NCBI GenBank assembly: GCA_014803545.1
Contig: JAAVBN010000032.1
Span: forward strand, 1 to 35,923
DNA length: 35,923 nucleotides
Reading direction: 5' to 3'
DNA from: a bacterium
GTDB taxonomy: Bacteria; Pseudomonadota; Alphaproteobacteria; Rs-D84; CACZYB01
Positions 8,808-17,408 of this stretch are shown here, in pieces; the first letter of the stretch is position 1, and the number at the start of each line of letters is the position of its first letter. Below the pieces are notes generated by a model. It saw only the letters and a list, made by a program, of their open reading frames with translations. It did no database searches and was not told the origin of the DNA. Made by a program: the position numbers and the translations under genes.

Positions 8808-10748
8808 TTAAATTTCAGGACTTTCTACTTCATTTCCATTGTCATCTAATAAAACTTCATCTGTTGTCTGTGATAAAGTTTCCACATTTTCAATTTCATC
8901 ATCAGATTTGGTTTCTGATAACTTTTCATTTTCCTCTAAATATTCCTCCAAATACTCAATCTCTTCCTCTGTATAATTATTAATAGGAATATCACCTTTG
9001 CTTATATACATAGGCCATCTGTCATTTACAATTTCATCAAGAGATTCTGATACTTGATTAAGCTTGTTCCTGTAAATCCAAAAATTCGCCATCACACGCT
9101 TTATATAAATACGACTTTCTTTAAGATTTATTGCTTCAATAAAAAACAAAGGATCATTCTCAGGATTTATAATTCGTTCTTCCTGTCTTTTAAGATTGCC
9201 AGGTCCAGCATTGTAAGCAAGTAAAAACTTAAACAAGTTTCCATTTATGTTTGGAAAGGCAAGCAAATATTCAATATACATTTGCCCAATTTTTAAATTA
9301 AGTTCTACATCAAACAATTTTGATTTTCCCTTTTTCCCAAGACTTGAATCCTTTGTAATAAAAGATGCAGTTGAAGGCATAATTTGCATCAACCCCCTTG
9401 CTCCAACAGCAGATTTTGCCTTTGGATTAAAGCGAGATTCTTGCCTTATCAAGGCATTAAGCAAGGCTTTATCAACACTCCACCCATCTTTTAATTCCAC
9501 ATCAATAGTAGGATAAACACACGTCGCAAAAGTGTTATGATTTACATACTCCTTTTTATAGTTAGAAACATTTATAGAAAGATGAGGCATCTTTGCAACC
9601 TCCGACACGGCCAAAACCGCATTAATAAGATCATCAGAGTAATCATTGCTTGCCGTATTAATTAAAAATTTGAGTTCGCTACTTGCTTCCTCTTTCATAT
9701 CAAGTTGTAAAAGAGCAAGCGCCCGCACGCCACCTTGCCAGGAAATAATTTCACGTGCATTTTGTAAAGTTAGGGTAGGTTCCTCCCAATTTATTTCCAA
9801 TTTTTTGTTAAGCTTTTTATTCGCCAACACTCCATAAAAAGTTTTTGGATACATACTTGCAGTTTCCAAAAATATTTCGCCATCATCTTTATCATCAGAA
9901 TTTTCAATCCTTTCATTTGCACGCCATGCCCAATATGCCGCAGCCGATAAAACTTCAATCGGCACTTTTTTTGTAAAGGCAATATTTTTGAAGTAATCAC
10001 GGGATAATTTGTAATCACCCTTTCTCCAATAGCTAAGTCCCAAGGCCCAATTTGCAAGATAAAAATTTAATTCTTTTGCAGGCTCGCTTCCCCAAAGTAT
10101 AGCCAAGTCATCTTCGTTTGCAAGGAAGTAAGCAAAGGCAAGATATGCCTCCATCCTTAAATAATCATCACGTTTAAAAAGCTTTTTAGCATGCGGATTT
10201 TCCAAAATTTGCCGAGCATTTTTTGTATATCCTTGTTTCAAACGGCGATTGAAAATTTTAATCATATAAGCAACTTCGTCGCAATCCTTTTTTTGAAGTT
10301 TCTTATACGAATTTTGAATCATTTGATAAGAGTTTTTGTAATCATCATCAATAAAATATTGCGTTTTAGATGCTTCCTTCAAAGGTTTTTTAAGCTCCTT
10401 TTTCGCACCCTTTTTAAGACCAAGATTGTAAATATCCATCGCATTAGGATAATCAGAATATTTGTTAAGCCATTCCTTTATTTCATTAAATGGAGTTTTG
10501 TAATATGGACTCATATATCTTTGATATAAAACATAACCCATAAGAGAGTCATTTTTAATCTTTTTTATGCTCTTATCCGCATCAGCCCATCTTCCCTTTT
10601 CTTGAAGTTCAAATATCTTTTTATAATTTTTTACATCGCTGTCATAAAGCACAGTTGGAAGATTCGCCCAAACATTACCATTTGTTATAAATAAAAAAAT
10701 AACAACATAAAATGTTTTACGAATAAAATTATAAAGTTTTTTGTTCAT
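8808..10748 (-). CDS. Soluble lytic murein transglycosylase (Slt-like)
   Basis: A 646-residue periplasmic lytic transglycosylase, which cleaves MurNAc-GlcNAc bonds with formation of 1,6-anhydro ends. Signal peptide: MNKKLYNF start, hydrophobic core, likely cleavage after VWA near residue 28. A long alpha-helical superhelix of Slt70 type precedes the catalytic SLT domain, which holds RQESRFNPKA (catalytic E437), GARGLMQIMPSTA and AYNAGPGN. The C-terminus carries an extra acidic, Glu-rich tail of about 70 residues. ATG 10748 is chosen for the signal peptide; a TTG at 10781 is possible but lies inside a terminator hairpin. No Shine-Dalgarno is visible. rnhB follows after one base. Confidence 0.88.
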   Translation of the reverse strand: MNKKLYNFIRKTFYVVIFLFITNGNVWANLPTVLYDSDVKNYKKIFELQEKGRWADADKSIKKIKNDSLMGYVLYQRYMSPYYKTPFNEIKEWLNKYSDYPNAMDIYNLGLKKGAKKELKKPLKEASKTQYFIDDDYKNSYQMIQNSYKKLQKKDCDEVAYMIKIFNRRLKQGYTKNARQILENPHAKKLFKRDDYLRMEAYLAFAYFLANEDDLAILWGSEPAKELNFYLANWALGLSYWRKGDYKLSRDYFKNIAFTKKVPIEVLSAAAYWAWRANERIENSDDKDDGEIFLETASMYPKTFYGVLANKKLNKKLEINWEEPTLTLQNAREIISWQGGVRALALLQLDMKEEASSELKFLINTASNDYSDDLINAVLAVSEVAKMPHLSINVSNYKKEYVNHNTFATCVYPTIDVELKDGWSVDKALLNALIRQESRFNPKAKSAVGARGLMQIMPSTASFITKDSSLGKKGKSKLFDVELNLKIGQMYIEYLLAFPNINGNLFKFLLAYNAGPGNLKRQEERIINPENDPLFFIEAINLKESRIYIKRVMANFWIYRNKLNQVSESLDEIVNDRWPMYISKGDIPINNYTEEEIEYLEEYLEENEKLSETKSDDEIENVETLSQTTDEVLLDDNGNEVESPEI

Positions 10749-10750
10749 TA

Positions 10751-10790
10751 TAATAAAAAAGGGCAATTCCGTATATAACAAAAATTGCCC
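10751..10790 (-). terminator. Terminator/attenuator hairpin abutting the transglycosylase start
   Basis: On the minus strand GGGCAATT and AATTGCCC (plus coordinates 10783-10790 and 10761-10768) form a perfect 8-bp stem followed by six T. It lies between the small membrane protein gene and the slt-like gene, and its T-run ends only about six bases before the slt ATG. Confidence 0.75.
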
Positions 10791-10806
10791 AAATGTTTTG
10801 TGTTAA

Positions 10807-11082
10807 TTAACTTCTTCTTGAATATAAAAATGAAATAACCAAAGGAAGAAATATCATATGTAGGAATTGTTCCAAAATTAAACCACTTGATTGTCCAGCC
10901 AAAACTAACCAATCTAATGTTTTAAATATAACTGCGAATATAACAGTTGCAACAAATGGTCCCCATTTTTTATTTGAAAAGAAACCTGCAATTATAAATA
11001 CAAGCATTCCCAAATAAATAAAATCAGAAAAACAACTTCCTGGGATTGTGTTAAGTAATAAAGCTCTAAAATTTGAATACAT
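10807..11082 (-). CDS. Small membrane protein of unknown function
   Basis: A 91-residue protein with about three hydrophobic segments (roughly residues 18-35, 40-62 and 68-86) and a basic SRRS end, so an inner-membrane protein is likely. The start has a strong AAGGAG Shine-Dalgarno seven bases upstream. A terminator follows, so it is probably monocistronic. I recognise no family. Confidence 0.75.
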   Translation of the reverse strand: MYSNFRALLLNTIPGSCFSDFIYLGMLVFIIAGFFSNKKWGPFVATVIFAVIFKTLDWLVLAGQSSGLILEQFLHMIFLPLVISFLYSRRS

Positions 11083-11139
11083 TTTTTTACTCCTTTTTTT
11101 TGATACATAATTAATTTATACCAGAAAAGACTCTCTTGC

Positions 11140-11184
11140 AAGCATATTTTAAATTTTATTTTACTTTTTACAAAAAATATGCTT
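11140..11184. repeat. Inverted repeat upstream of trhP
   Basis: AAGCATATTTT (11140-11150) is complementary to AAAATATGCTT (11174-11184) with a 23-base loop, in the divergent gap before trhP. It could be an operator or leader hairpin. Its core (GCATATTTT) resembles the inverted repeat before glgP, but both are AT-rich so the likeness may be chance. Confidence 0.35.
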
Positions 11185-11217
11185 TTATAAAAGAAATAAA
11201 AAAAATAGAGGCCTATT

Positions 11218-12591
11218 ATGTCAAAAATTAACAGAAAATCCGAACTTTTATTACCCGCAGGTTCATATTCAAGATTAAAAACAGCATTTTTATATGGTGC
11301 AGATGTAGTTTATGCGGGAACCCCAGATATGAGTTTAAGGGCAAAGGCAAAAATCACCCTTGATGAAATGAAGGAAAGTATAGATTACGCCCATTCAATC
11401 GGTAAAAAAATTTATTTGGCAGTCAACCTTTATACTCATAATAAGGATATTGATAAACTTCCCGTTTTTGCCGATACATTACGAAAGTTAAATCCCGATG
11501 GCTTGATAATTGCTGATGCTGGTGTGTTTAGATTTATGCGAAATGCCATCCCAGAAATTCCACTTCACGTTTCAACACAGGCAAACGTATGCTCGTTTGA
11601 AACTGCAATGTTTTGGTATGACATAGGTGCAAAACTTTGCGTCCTTGGTCGTGAAGTAAGCTTTGAAGAATTAAAGGAAATAAGAGAGCGTGTTGCCCCA
11701 GATTTAAAACTTGAAACTTTCATACACGGAAGTATGTGTATGAGCTATTCTGGACGTTGCCTTCTTTCCAACTTTTTAACAGAAAGAAGTTCTAATCAGG
11801 GAAATTGCGCCCACTGTTGCAGATGGAATTACAAAATGTATGTCCGCCCACGCGAAGAATTAATTGAAACAGGAATTATAAAGGAGGAGGCTTCAAGGCT
11901 TGGTATAGATATAAACTCCGACACAATGAAACTTTTTGATTTTTATTTGGAGGAAGCCGAACGCAAAGGCGAATTTATGGAACTTTGTGAAGATGACAAA
12001 GGCGCCTATATTATGAACTCAAAGGACTTATGCTTAATGCCAAAGCTTGATAAACTCCTTGATATTGGAATTGATTCGCTTAAAGTAGAGGGCAGAAATA
12101 AATCTGAATATTACGCAGGTATCACAGCCCACGCATACAGCAATGCAATAGATGCTTACTATAATAATCCAGACAATTGGGATTACAAACCATATATGGA
12201 AGAATTAAATACCTTGCAAAACAGAGGCTACACATACGGATTCTTTGACGGTCATTTAACTCATCACGCAATGGATTATGAAACAACTCGCTCTAACGGT
12301 AATTACAGATTCACTGCACAAATAACAGGTCAAACCGCAGATGGTTTAATCCTTGATGTGAAAAATTCTTTTGCAAATGGTGATACATTAGAATTTGTTT
12401 CTCCATCAAGATTGTCCGCATATAATGTAAAAGTCAGCCACATAATCAATATGAAAAACAATGAAAAATTGGAACACGCAACCGTTGCAACAAAACCTGT
12501 TCTTTTCCCATTTGAAAATTTTGATATGCCAAAGGATGAGGTTTTAAAACTCTTTCCAACATATACAATAATCCGAAAAAAATACGATTAA
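11218..12591 (+). CDS. trhP: U32 peptidase family protein, TrhP/YegQ type
   Basis: A 457-residue U32 protein. Known TrhP proteins act with prephenate in 5-hydroxylation of the wobble uridine of tRNA and are not proteases in practice. The U32 signature is intact (FIHGSMCMSYSGRCLLS), followed by NQGNCAHCCRW whose cysteines probably bind an Fe-S cluster. A C-terminal beta-barrel domain of about 80 residues fits TrhP rather than the shorter UbiU/UbiV or the longer RlhA. Motifs such as AYGADAVYAG-like FLYGADVVYAG, YIMNSKDL and NRGYTYGF match E. coli YegQ as I recall it. It is divergent from the small membrane protein. Confidence 0.85.
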   Translation: MSKINRKSELLLPAGSYSRLKTAFLYGADVVYAGTPDMSLRAKAKITLDEMKESIDYAHSIGKKIYLAVNLYTHNKDIDKLPVFADTLRKLNPDGLIIADAGVFRFMRNAIPEIPLHVSTQANVCSFETAMFWYDIGAKLCVLGREVSFEELKEIRERVAPDLKLETFIHGSMCMSYSGRCLLSNFLTERSSNQGNCAHCCRWNYKMYVRPREELIETGIIKEEASRLGIDINSDTMKLFDFYLEEAERKGEFMELCEDDKGAYIMNSKDLCLMPKLDKLLDIGIDSLKVEGRNKSEYYAGITAHAYSNAIDAYYNNPDNWDYKPYMEELNTLQNRGYTYGFFDGHLTHHAMDYETTRSNGNYRFTAQITGQTADGLILDVKNSFANGDTLEFVSPSRLSAYNVKVSHIINMKNNEKLEHATVATKPVLFPFENFDMPKDEVLKLFPTYTIIRKKYD

Positions 12592-12623
12592 GTAGTATGA
12601 GGAATTTATTATTATTGCCTGTT

Positions 12624-12652
12624 TTTTGATTCTCTATTATCCTGTGTATAGT
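12624..12652 (+). promoter_or_regulatory. Candidate aax operon promoter
   Basis: TTTTGA (12624-12629) and TATAGT (12647-12652) are 17 bases apart, about 55 bases before the aaxB ATG. The -10 is good and the -35 weak, as expected for a regulated promoter. It lies just upstream of a perfect palindrome. Confidence 0.4.
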
Positions 12653-12654
12653 TG

Positions 12655-12671
12655 TAGAATTTAAAATTCTA
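12655..12671. promoter_or_regulatory. Perfect palindrome at the aax promoter, possible operator
   Basis: TAGAATTT and AAATTCTA surround a single central A. The 17-base element sits where the transcription start of the aax operon would be (two bases after the candidate -10), a usual place for a repressor site. The regulator is unknown. Confidence 0.4.
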
Positions 12672-12706
12672 TTTCTAATATTAACACAAAGAAAAGGAGA
12701 AAAAAT

Positions 12707-13291
12707 ATGACAGTAGGAACTCGTTATCCAACATTGGCTTTCCACACAGGTGGTGCTGGTCAAGCTGACGATGGTATACCACCACAACCATTTGAAACAT
12801 TTTGTTATGACAGCGCATTATTAGAAGCAAAAATCCAAGACTTCAATGTCGTGCCATACACATCTGTTTTACCACCAGAATTATATAATAATATAGTTCC
12901 AGTTGATCAAGTAAAAGATCAATTCAAACATGGTGCAGTTTTGGAAGTAATCATCGCTGGCAACGGCGCAAAATTAGAAGAACACAAAGCTATTGCAACA
13001 GGTGTTGGTATAGTTTGGGGCAAGGATAAACAAGGAAATTTCCTTGGTGGTTGGGCCGCAGAATATGTTGAATATTTTGATACCTATATCAATGATGAAA
13101 TTGCAAAGTCCCATGCTGAAATGTGGCTTACAAAATCATTAAACCACGAACTTGAATTAAGAGGTGTGGATAAACATAGTGAATTCCAATTCTTCCACAA
13201 CTACTTAAATATCACACAAAATTTTGGTTATTGCTTAACTGCACTCGGATTTTTAAATTTTGAGTACGCAGCACCAGCAATCCCAAGATAA
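12707..13291 (+). CDS. aaxB: Pyruvoyl-dependent arginine decarboxylase
   Basis: A 194-residue pyruvoyl-type decarboxylase converting arginine to agmatine and CO2, using a proton. The self-cleavage site is visible as VPYTSVLP, with T52-S53 at the same position as in the Chlamydia enzyme AaxB. Long stretches ([49 protein letters not shown]) match the chlamydial protein closely as I recall it, more than archaeal PdaD. An AAAAGGAG Shine-Dalgarno precedes the ATG. The next genes are an antiporter and an OprB-like porin, the same three functions as chlamydial aaxABC, which supports an arginine/agmatine exchange system in acid resistance or host arginine depletion. Confidence 0.93.
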   Translation: MTVGTRYPTLAFHTGGAGQADDGIPPQPFETFCYDSALLEAKIQDFNVVPYTSVLPPELYNNIVPVDQVKDQFKHGAVLEVIIAGNGAKLEEHKAIATGVGIVWGKDKQGNFLGGWAAEYVEYFDTYINDEIAKSHAEMWLTKSLNHELELRGVDKHSEFQFFHNYLNITQNFGYCLTALGFLNFEYAAPAIPR

Positions 13292-13308
13292 TAATTCAAA
13301 GGGGCAAA

Positions 13309-13343
13309 GGGGAAGCGATGCCGAAAGCACTTCCCCAATTTTT
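13309..13343 (+). terminator. Hairpin with T-run between aaxB and aaxC (attenuator)
   Basis: GGGGAAG (13309-13315) pairs with CTTCCCC (13330-13336), followed by AATTTTT. It lies 23 bases before the aaxC ATG inside an obvious operon, so it probably lowers aaxC transcription relative to aaxB or protects the aaxB 3' end. Confidence 0.65.
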
Positions 13344-13366
13344 AACTTTTTATCAAGGAGAAAATT

Positions 13367-14839
13367 ATGTTCAAATCAAAATCAAAAACAAAATCAACTT
13401 CCTCCGACAAATTAGGAGTATTAGGTCTTGCCGCCATAGTCATAAGCTCTATGATAGGAGGCGGTATATACAGTCTTCCACAAAATATGGCACAAGCTGC
13501 ATCAGTCGGTGCCGTTCTTTTGGCCTGGGTTGTAACAGGTATAGGAATGTATTTCGTTGCAAACACATTCCGAATTTTATCAACCGTAAAACCAAAATTA
13601 ACCTCTGGTATTTATATGTATAGCCGTGAAGGTTTTGGAAATTATATGGGCTTCAATATTGGGTGGAGCTATTGGCTTTGCCAAATATTTGGAAACGTAG
13701 GATATGCAGTCATCACAATGGACGCCCTTAATTATTTTTTCCCAGGCACATTCACAGGCGGAAATAATCTTTATTCAATAATAGGCGGTTCAATCTTAAT
13801 ATGGGGTTTCAATATCCTTGTATTAAGAGGAGTAAAGCAAGCAACAATTATAAACTTAATTGCAACAGTATTTAAAATAGTTCCACTTATTTTATTCATA
13901 ATAGTTTTAATATTTATGTTTAATATAGACAGATTTGATTTTGATTTCTGGGGCGAAGGCATTTTGGGAAAAACAAAATCATTGGGTTCAATCGGCGCAC
14001 AACTTAAAAGCACTATGCTTGTAACACTTTGGGCATTCATTGGTATAGAAGGAGCAGTCGTTCTTTCAAGTCGTGCAAAAAGTCAAGACACAGTGTCAAA
14101 GGCAACCTTGCTTGGTTTCCTTGGTTGCTTGATAATCTATGTATTATTATCAGTAGTTCCATACGGATTTTTAAGCCAAGCACAACTTGCAACAATTTCA
14201 AATCCATCAACCGCAGGTATTTTAAAATTAGCCGTAGGCTCATGGGGTGCATGGATTATGAACATAGGACTTCTTGTCGCTGTTCTTGCAAGCTGGCTCG
14301 CATGGACTTTGATAGTAATAGAAATGCCTTATGCAATGGCACAAAACAGAACATTCCCAAAGGTCTTTGCAAAATCAAATAAAAACGATACACCAAATGT
14401 TTCACTTTGGGTCACAAGTATAATAATGCAACTTGCAATGTTCCTTGTGTATTTTTCAAGCAACGCATGGAACACAATGTTAAGTATTACAAGCGTGATG
14501 GTGCTTCCTGCATACTTGGCATCAACTTGCTACCTTTGGAAAATATGTGAAGACGGAGAATTTAATACAAAGGCAGGTATAGGAAGAGCATTCGCACTTT
14601 TCACATCTGTTATGGGAACTTTATATGCTCTTTGGTTAATTTATGCCGCAGGTTTAAAATACTTACTTCTTGCAGTAGTCTTTATCGCAGTTGGTATCCC
14701 TGTATATATATGGGCAAGAAAGGAAGTTTCAAGAAAAGGTTCTGTATTTACAAGCTGTGAAAAATGTCTTGTCGGAATTATTCTTTTGATTTCCATAGTT
14801 GCGATATACATATTTGCACGTGGAATAATCAGTGTTTAA
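13367..14839 (+). CDS. aaxC: Arginine/agmatine antiporter, APC family
   Basis: A 490-residue amino acid-polyamine-organocation transporter with about 12 membrane segments throughout. The substrate-binding unwound helix 1 shows SSMIGGGIYSLPQ (G31-G33). By its place after the arginine decarboxylase it should exchange extracellular arginine for intracellular agmatine, as AaxC does in Chlamydia. An arginine/ornithine exchanger (ArcD) is the alternative on sequence alone, but no arginine deiminase genes are here. A Shine-Dalgarno AAGGAG precedes the ATG. It ends with a hydrophobic segment. Confidence 0.88.
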   Translation: MFKSKSKTKSTSSDKLGVLGLAAIVISSMIGGGIYSLPQNMAQAASVGAVLLAWVVTGIGMYFVANTFRILSTVKPKLTSGIYMYSREGFGNYMGFNIGWSYWLCQIFGNVGYAVITMDALNYFFPGTFTGGNNLYSIIGGSILIWGFNILVLRGVKQATIINLIATVFKIVPLILFIIVLIFMFNIDRFDFDFWGEGILGKTKSLGSIGAQLKSTMLVTLWAFIGIEGAVVLSSRAKSQDTVSKATLLGFLGCLIIYVLLSVVPYGFLSQAQLATISNPSTAGILKLAVGSWGAWIMNIGLLVAVLASWLAWTLIVIEMPYAMAQNRTFPKVFAKSNKNDTPNVSLWVTSIIMQLAMFLVYFSSNAWNTMLSITSVMVLPAYLASTCYLWKICEDGEFNTKAGIGRAFALFTSVMGTLYALWLIYAAGLKYLLLAVVFIAVGIPVYIWARKEVSRKGSVFTSCEKCLVGIILLISIVAIYIFARGIISV

Positions 14840-14850
14840 TTATAAGGACA

Positions 14851-14872
14851 GGGGGATTTAAATTCCCCCTTT
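14851..14872 (+). terminator. Hairpin between aaxC and the porin gene
   Basis: GGGGGA (14851-14856) pairs with TCCCCC (14864-14869) and is followed by only three T before an AAAGGAG Shine-Dalgarno. It is weak as a terminator; an attenuator or an mRNA processing/stability stem is likely. Confidence 0.5.
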
Positions 14873-14885
14873 AAAGGAGTTTTAA

Positions 14886-16148
14886 ATGTTAAAATCAAAA
14901 TATTTATTAGCTTTAAGTTTTTTAATTCCAAACATCGCTTTTTCTCAAGTAGTGTATATGGATGAAGTTGACACATACGAATATGAAATACCTATACACG
15001 CATACAGCGAAAAAAATGTTAATGATAAAACTAAATACACAAAGATAAGAGAAGATGGAGCAGAGAGTGAAAGTTGGGAAGAAGCCTATGCCGATTTCAA
15101 AAAGTCATTAACTGAAAATTACGGACTTTCCTATTCCTTAACATCATCTATTTTGGCACAAAGAGGAACTCCTCACGGTAAAGGAACCGCAATCCAATTT
15201 CAACTTTACCCAACAATAAGTTGGCAAGCATATAACGGAGAATATGGAACAGGAACCTTAAACATTGCATACAATCCAGTTCGTTATTGGAATTCTACAT
15301 CGGGCGAAGATTTATCAAATAATATAAATGTAGTATCTGCAGTCAATGATTCCACGACAAAGGGTAATACATTCAGCGACCTAAACTTCACACATCAATT
15401 TGCAGGTTCTCTAAACTGGCTTGCAATAACTGTTGGACAGTTCGGCTTGTCCGCATTTGATGGAACTTCTTATGATTCCAACCAACAGGTAAACTTCTTA
15501 AACTATGCACTTTCACAAAATGCAACTTCCAGCTATCCAACCGCAAGTTTGGGAACTTATCTTACATTCACACTTAATCCCGAATGGCAAATAATAGCAG
15601 GTATGCAAGACGCCCATAATATAAATGGAACATCTATCAGTAGTTCCGATTTCGGAAAGGGCGAATATACAAGTTTCGCAAGCATTTCTTACACTCCAAC
15701 AATAAAAAATTTAGGAAGCGGAGAATACTCAATCCTTGTTTTTAATCAACCAAGTGTAGAGGAGCAAAGAGGAACCTCCAACGGATTTTCTATAAATGCG
15801 GAACAAATATTAAATGACACCTATACCGTGTTTGGAAGAATTTCTGCGGTAAAAGATTCACCAGAGGAAATAACACAAACTTATGTAATCGGTGGCATAA
15901 TGAATAATCCATTCAAAAGAAATCAACTTGATCAAATCGGTCTTGCTGCAAGCTTGAATAAAGTTAATAAAGATGTAGTAGGAGATGAGGCACGAAATTA
16001 TGAAACGGTCCTTGAAACCTATTGGGCGGTAGGTGTTGGCAACTGGCTAACTATTACCCCAGATTTCCAATTCTATATTCACCCAGCACTTGACCAAAGT
16101 CAAAATTTTGCAACCGTTTCAAGTATAAGAACAACATTTATGTTTTAA
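14886..16148 (+). CDS. aaxA: OprB-type outer-membrane porin, AaxA candidate
   Basis: A 420-residue secreted protein with signal peptide (MLKSKYLLALSFLIP, likely cleavage after AFS at residue 20). The mature part is rich in alternating, aromatic-ended beta-strands and ends in phenylalanine (TFMF), the C-terminal signal for BAM insertion of a beta-barrel. It has the overall look of the carbohydrate-selective OprB family. In Chlamydia the porin AaxA, of the same family, is encoded with aaxB and aaxC and lets arginine and agmatine cross the outer membrane; I infer the same here from context. In Chlamydia the porin gene comes first, here it is third. Confidence 0.72.
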   Translation: MLKSKYLLALSFLIPNIAFSQVVYMDEVDTYEYEIPIHAYSEKNVNDKTKYTKIREDGAESESWEEAYADFKKSLTENYGLSYSLTSSILAQRGTPHGKGTAIQFQLYPTISWQAYNGEYGTGTLNIAYNPVRYWNSTSGEDLSNNINVVSAVNDSTTKGNTFSDLNFTHQFAGSLNWLAITVGQFGLSAFDGTSYDSNQQVNFLNYALSQNATSSYPTASLGTYLTFTLNPEWQIIAGMQDAHNINGTSISSSDFGKGEYTSFASISYTPTIKNLGSGEYSILVFNQPSVEEQRGTSNGFSINAEQILNDTYTVFGRISAVKDSPEEITQTYVIGGIMNNPFKRNQLDQIGLAASLNKVNKDVVGDEARNYETVLETYWAVGVGNWLTITPDFQFYIHPALDQSQNFATVSSIRTTFMF

Positions 16149-16164
16149 TAAAAAGGAGGAAATT

Positions 16165-16881
16165 ATGGAAGAAACATTTACACATTTTTCATTTCCAATT
16201 ATTGGAAGTATTGCACCATCATTTGAAGCAGAAACTACCCAAGGCAACATAAGTTTCCCAAATGATTATAAGGGAAAATGGATAATACTTTTTTCCCACC
16301 CATCAGATTTTACCCCAGTATGCACAACCGAGTTTATGACTTTTGCAACAATGAGCGAAGAATTTGAAGCCCTAAATACTCAGCTTGTCGGACTTTCCAT
16401 TGATGGAATAACAAGCCACATTGCATGGCTAAGAGCGATAAAGGAAAAGATAGAATTTAAAGGTATGAAAAATGTCTGTGTAAAATTCCCACTTATCGCC
16501 GATTTGAAAATGGATATTGCAAAAAAATATGGTATGATACAAGAAAGCTCATCCGATACAAAAACTGTCCGCGCAGTCTTTATCATTGATCCAGATTCAA
16601 AAGTCCGTGCAATATTTTACTACCCATCTTCGGTAGGAAGAAATATAGAGGAAATAAAAAGAACCTTAATGGCACTTCAAACCTCCGACGGATTCAAAGT
16701 TTCTATCCCAGTCAATTGGCAACCAGGAGATGACGTTATCATCCCAACGGAAAATACTTGTCAAGGAGCAATGTCCGCCATAGATAGCGAAGATAAAACT
16801 TGTTCCGATTGGTTCTTATGCACAAAAAGATTGCCAAAGGAACGTGTCCTTAAAAAACTTTTGGATAATAAAAAAGAGTAA
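16165..16881 (+). CDS. Peroxiredoxin, Prx6/1-Cys type
   Basis: A 238-residue thiol peroxidase reducing hydrogen peroxide and organic peroxides. The peroxidatic cysteine is C53 in DFTPVCTTEF. The long C-terminal domain has VNWQPGDDVIIP and cysteines C199, C213 and C219, as in the archaeal-type Prx6 enzymes where C-terminal cysteines resolve the sulfenate. The Shine-Dalgarno is GGAGG. It starts 16 bases after the porin stop with no terminator between, so it belongs to the aax transcript, perhaps joining acid and oxidative stress defence. Terminator at 16885 follows. Confidence 0.9.
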   Translation: MEETFTHFSFPIIGSIAPSFEAETTQGNISFPNDYKGKWIILFSHPSDFTPVCTTEFMTFATMSEEFEALNTQLVGLSIDGITSHIAWLRAIKEKIEFKGMKNVCVKFPLIADLKMDIAKKYGMIQESSSDTKTVRAVFIIDPDSKVRAIFYYPSSVGRNIEEIKRTLMALQTSDGFKVSIPVNWQPGDDVIIPTENTCQGAMSAIDSEDKTCSDWFLCTKRLPKERVLKKLLDNKKE

Positions 16882-16884
16882 AAA

Positions 16885-16910
16885 AAAAGCCCTACGAGAA
16901 TAGGGCTTTT
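16885..16910. terminator. Bidirectional rho-independent terminator
   Basis: AAAAGCCCTA (16885-16894) pairs perfectly with TAGGGCTTTT (16901-16910). It has A/T tracts on both sides, so it can end the aax-peroxiredoxin transcript and the convergent lysozyme-inhibitor transcript. Confidence 0.85.
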
Positions 16911-16916
16911 GATAAC

Positions 16917-17408
16917 TTAATAAATATTTTGAAGCTCTATTATACGCTCTTTTATTTTTTTTAGTTTACATTCTAAGATATTATTTCCTGCATTACTGGA
17001 ATTAAAATTTATATTTACATTACAGTAGGAATCTGTATATTGTTTCCAATAGGTTTGAGAATTTTCAAGACGTTGTTTTTCAGAACCTTTCCCCTCATTA
17101 AATTCATCTTTATAAATAATTTTTTCAGATTCTTCTAATTTCTTATTATAAATATTATTCATTATTGTTTCACATTTTTTTACCATATTATTAAAACAAT
17201 CATTTATTGCCATATTGATACCACAAGTATTATTTAAACACTCTGTTAATTGTTTGTTGTCATCTAATTCACAAGTTAAATTTTCCATTATTTTCTTTAA
17301 CTCACCCCAATCATCATTTTTGCAAGCAGGATTTGCAAATACATTTAATGATAATATTGAAAATATAGTAAGAAATGTTAGTAATTTCCATCTGAATAAA
17401 TTTCCCAT
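16917..17408 (-). CDS. Secreted LprI-like lysozyme inhibitor, immunity candidate
   Basis: A 163-residue protein from ATG 17408, which has an AGGAGAG Shine-Dalgarno. The signal peptide (MGNLFRWKLLTFLTIF, likely cleavage after VFA near residue 26) sends it to the periplasm. The C-terminal part fits the LprI/DUF1311 pattern: W-x2-Y-x3-YC followed by a small-residue segment, then EC-x8-RI-x-EL (KQYTDSYC, ILECKLKKIKERIIEL). LprI proteins inhibit lysozymes. The gene overlaps by 31 bases the 3' end of a lysozyme gene, so it is well placed to protect the cell's own peptidoglycan. Family assignment is from pattern memory; an adaptor or accessory role is possible. Confidence 0.7.
   Translation of the reverse strand: MGNLFRWKLLTFLTIFSILSLNVFANPACKNDDWGELKKIMENLTCELDDNKQLTECLNNTCGINMAINDCFNNMVKKCETIMNNIYNKKLEESEKIIYKDEFNEGKGSEKQRLENSQTYWKQYTDSYCNVNINFNSSNAGNNILECKLKKIKERIIELQNIY

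Noticed and set aside
10191-10529. 112-codon plus-strand frame rich in Ile and Phe
   Set aside because: Antisense to the helical region of the Slt-like gene; the hydrophobic look comes from its Lys/Glu codons read in reverse.
13318-13623. 101-codon open frame ahead of aaxC
   Set aside because: Starts inside the loop of the aaxB-aaxC hairpin and lies mostly over aaxC in another frame; the composition is not protein-like.
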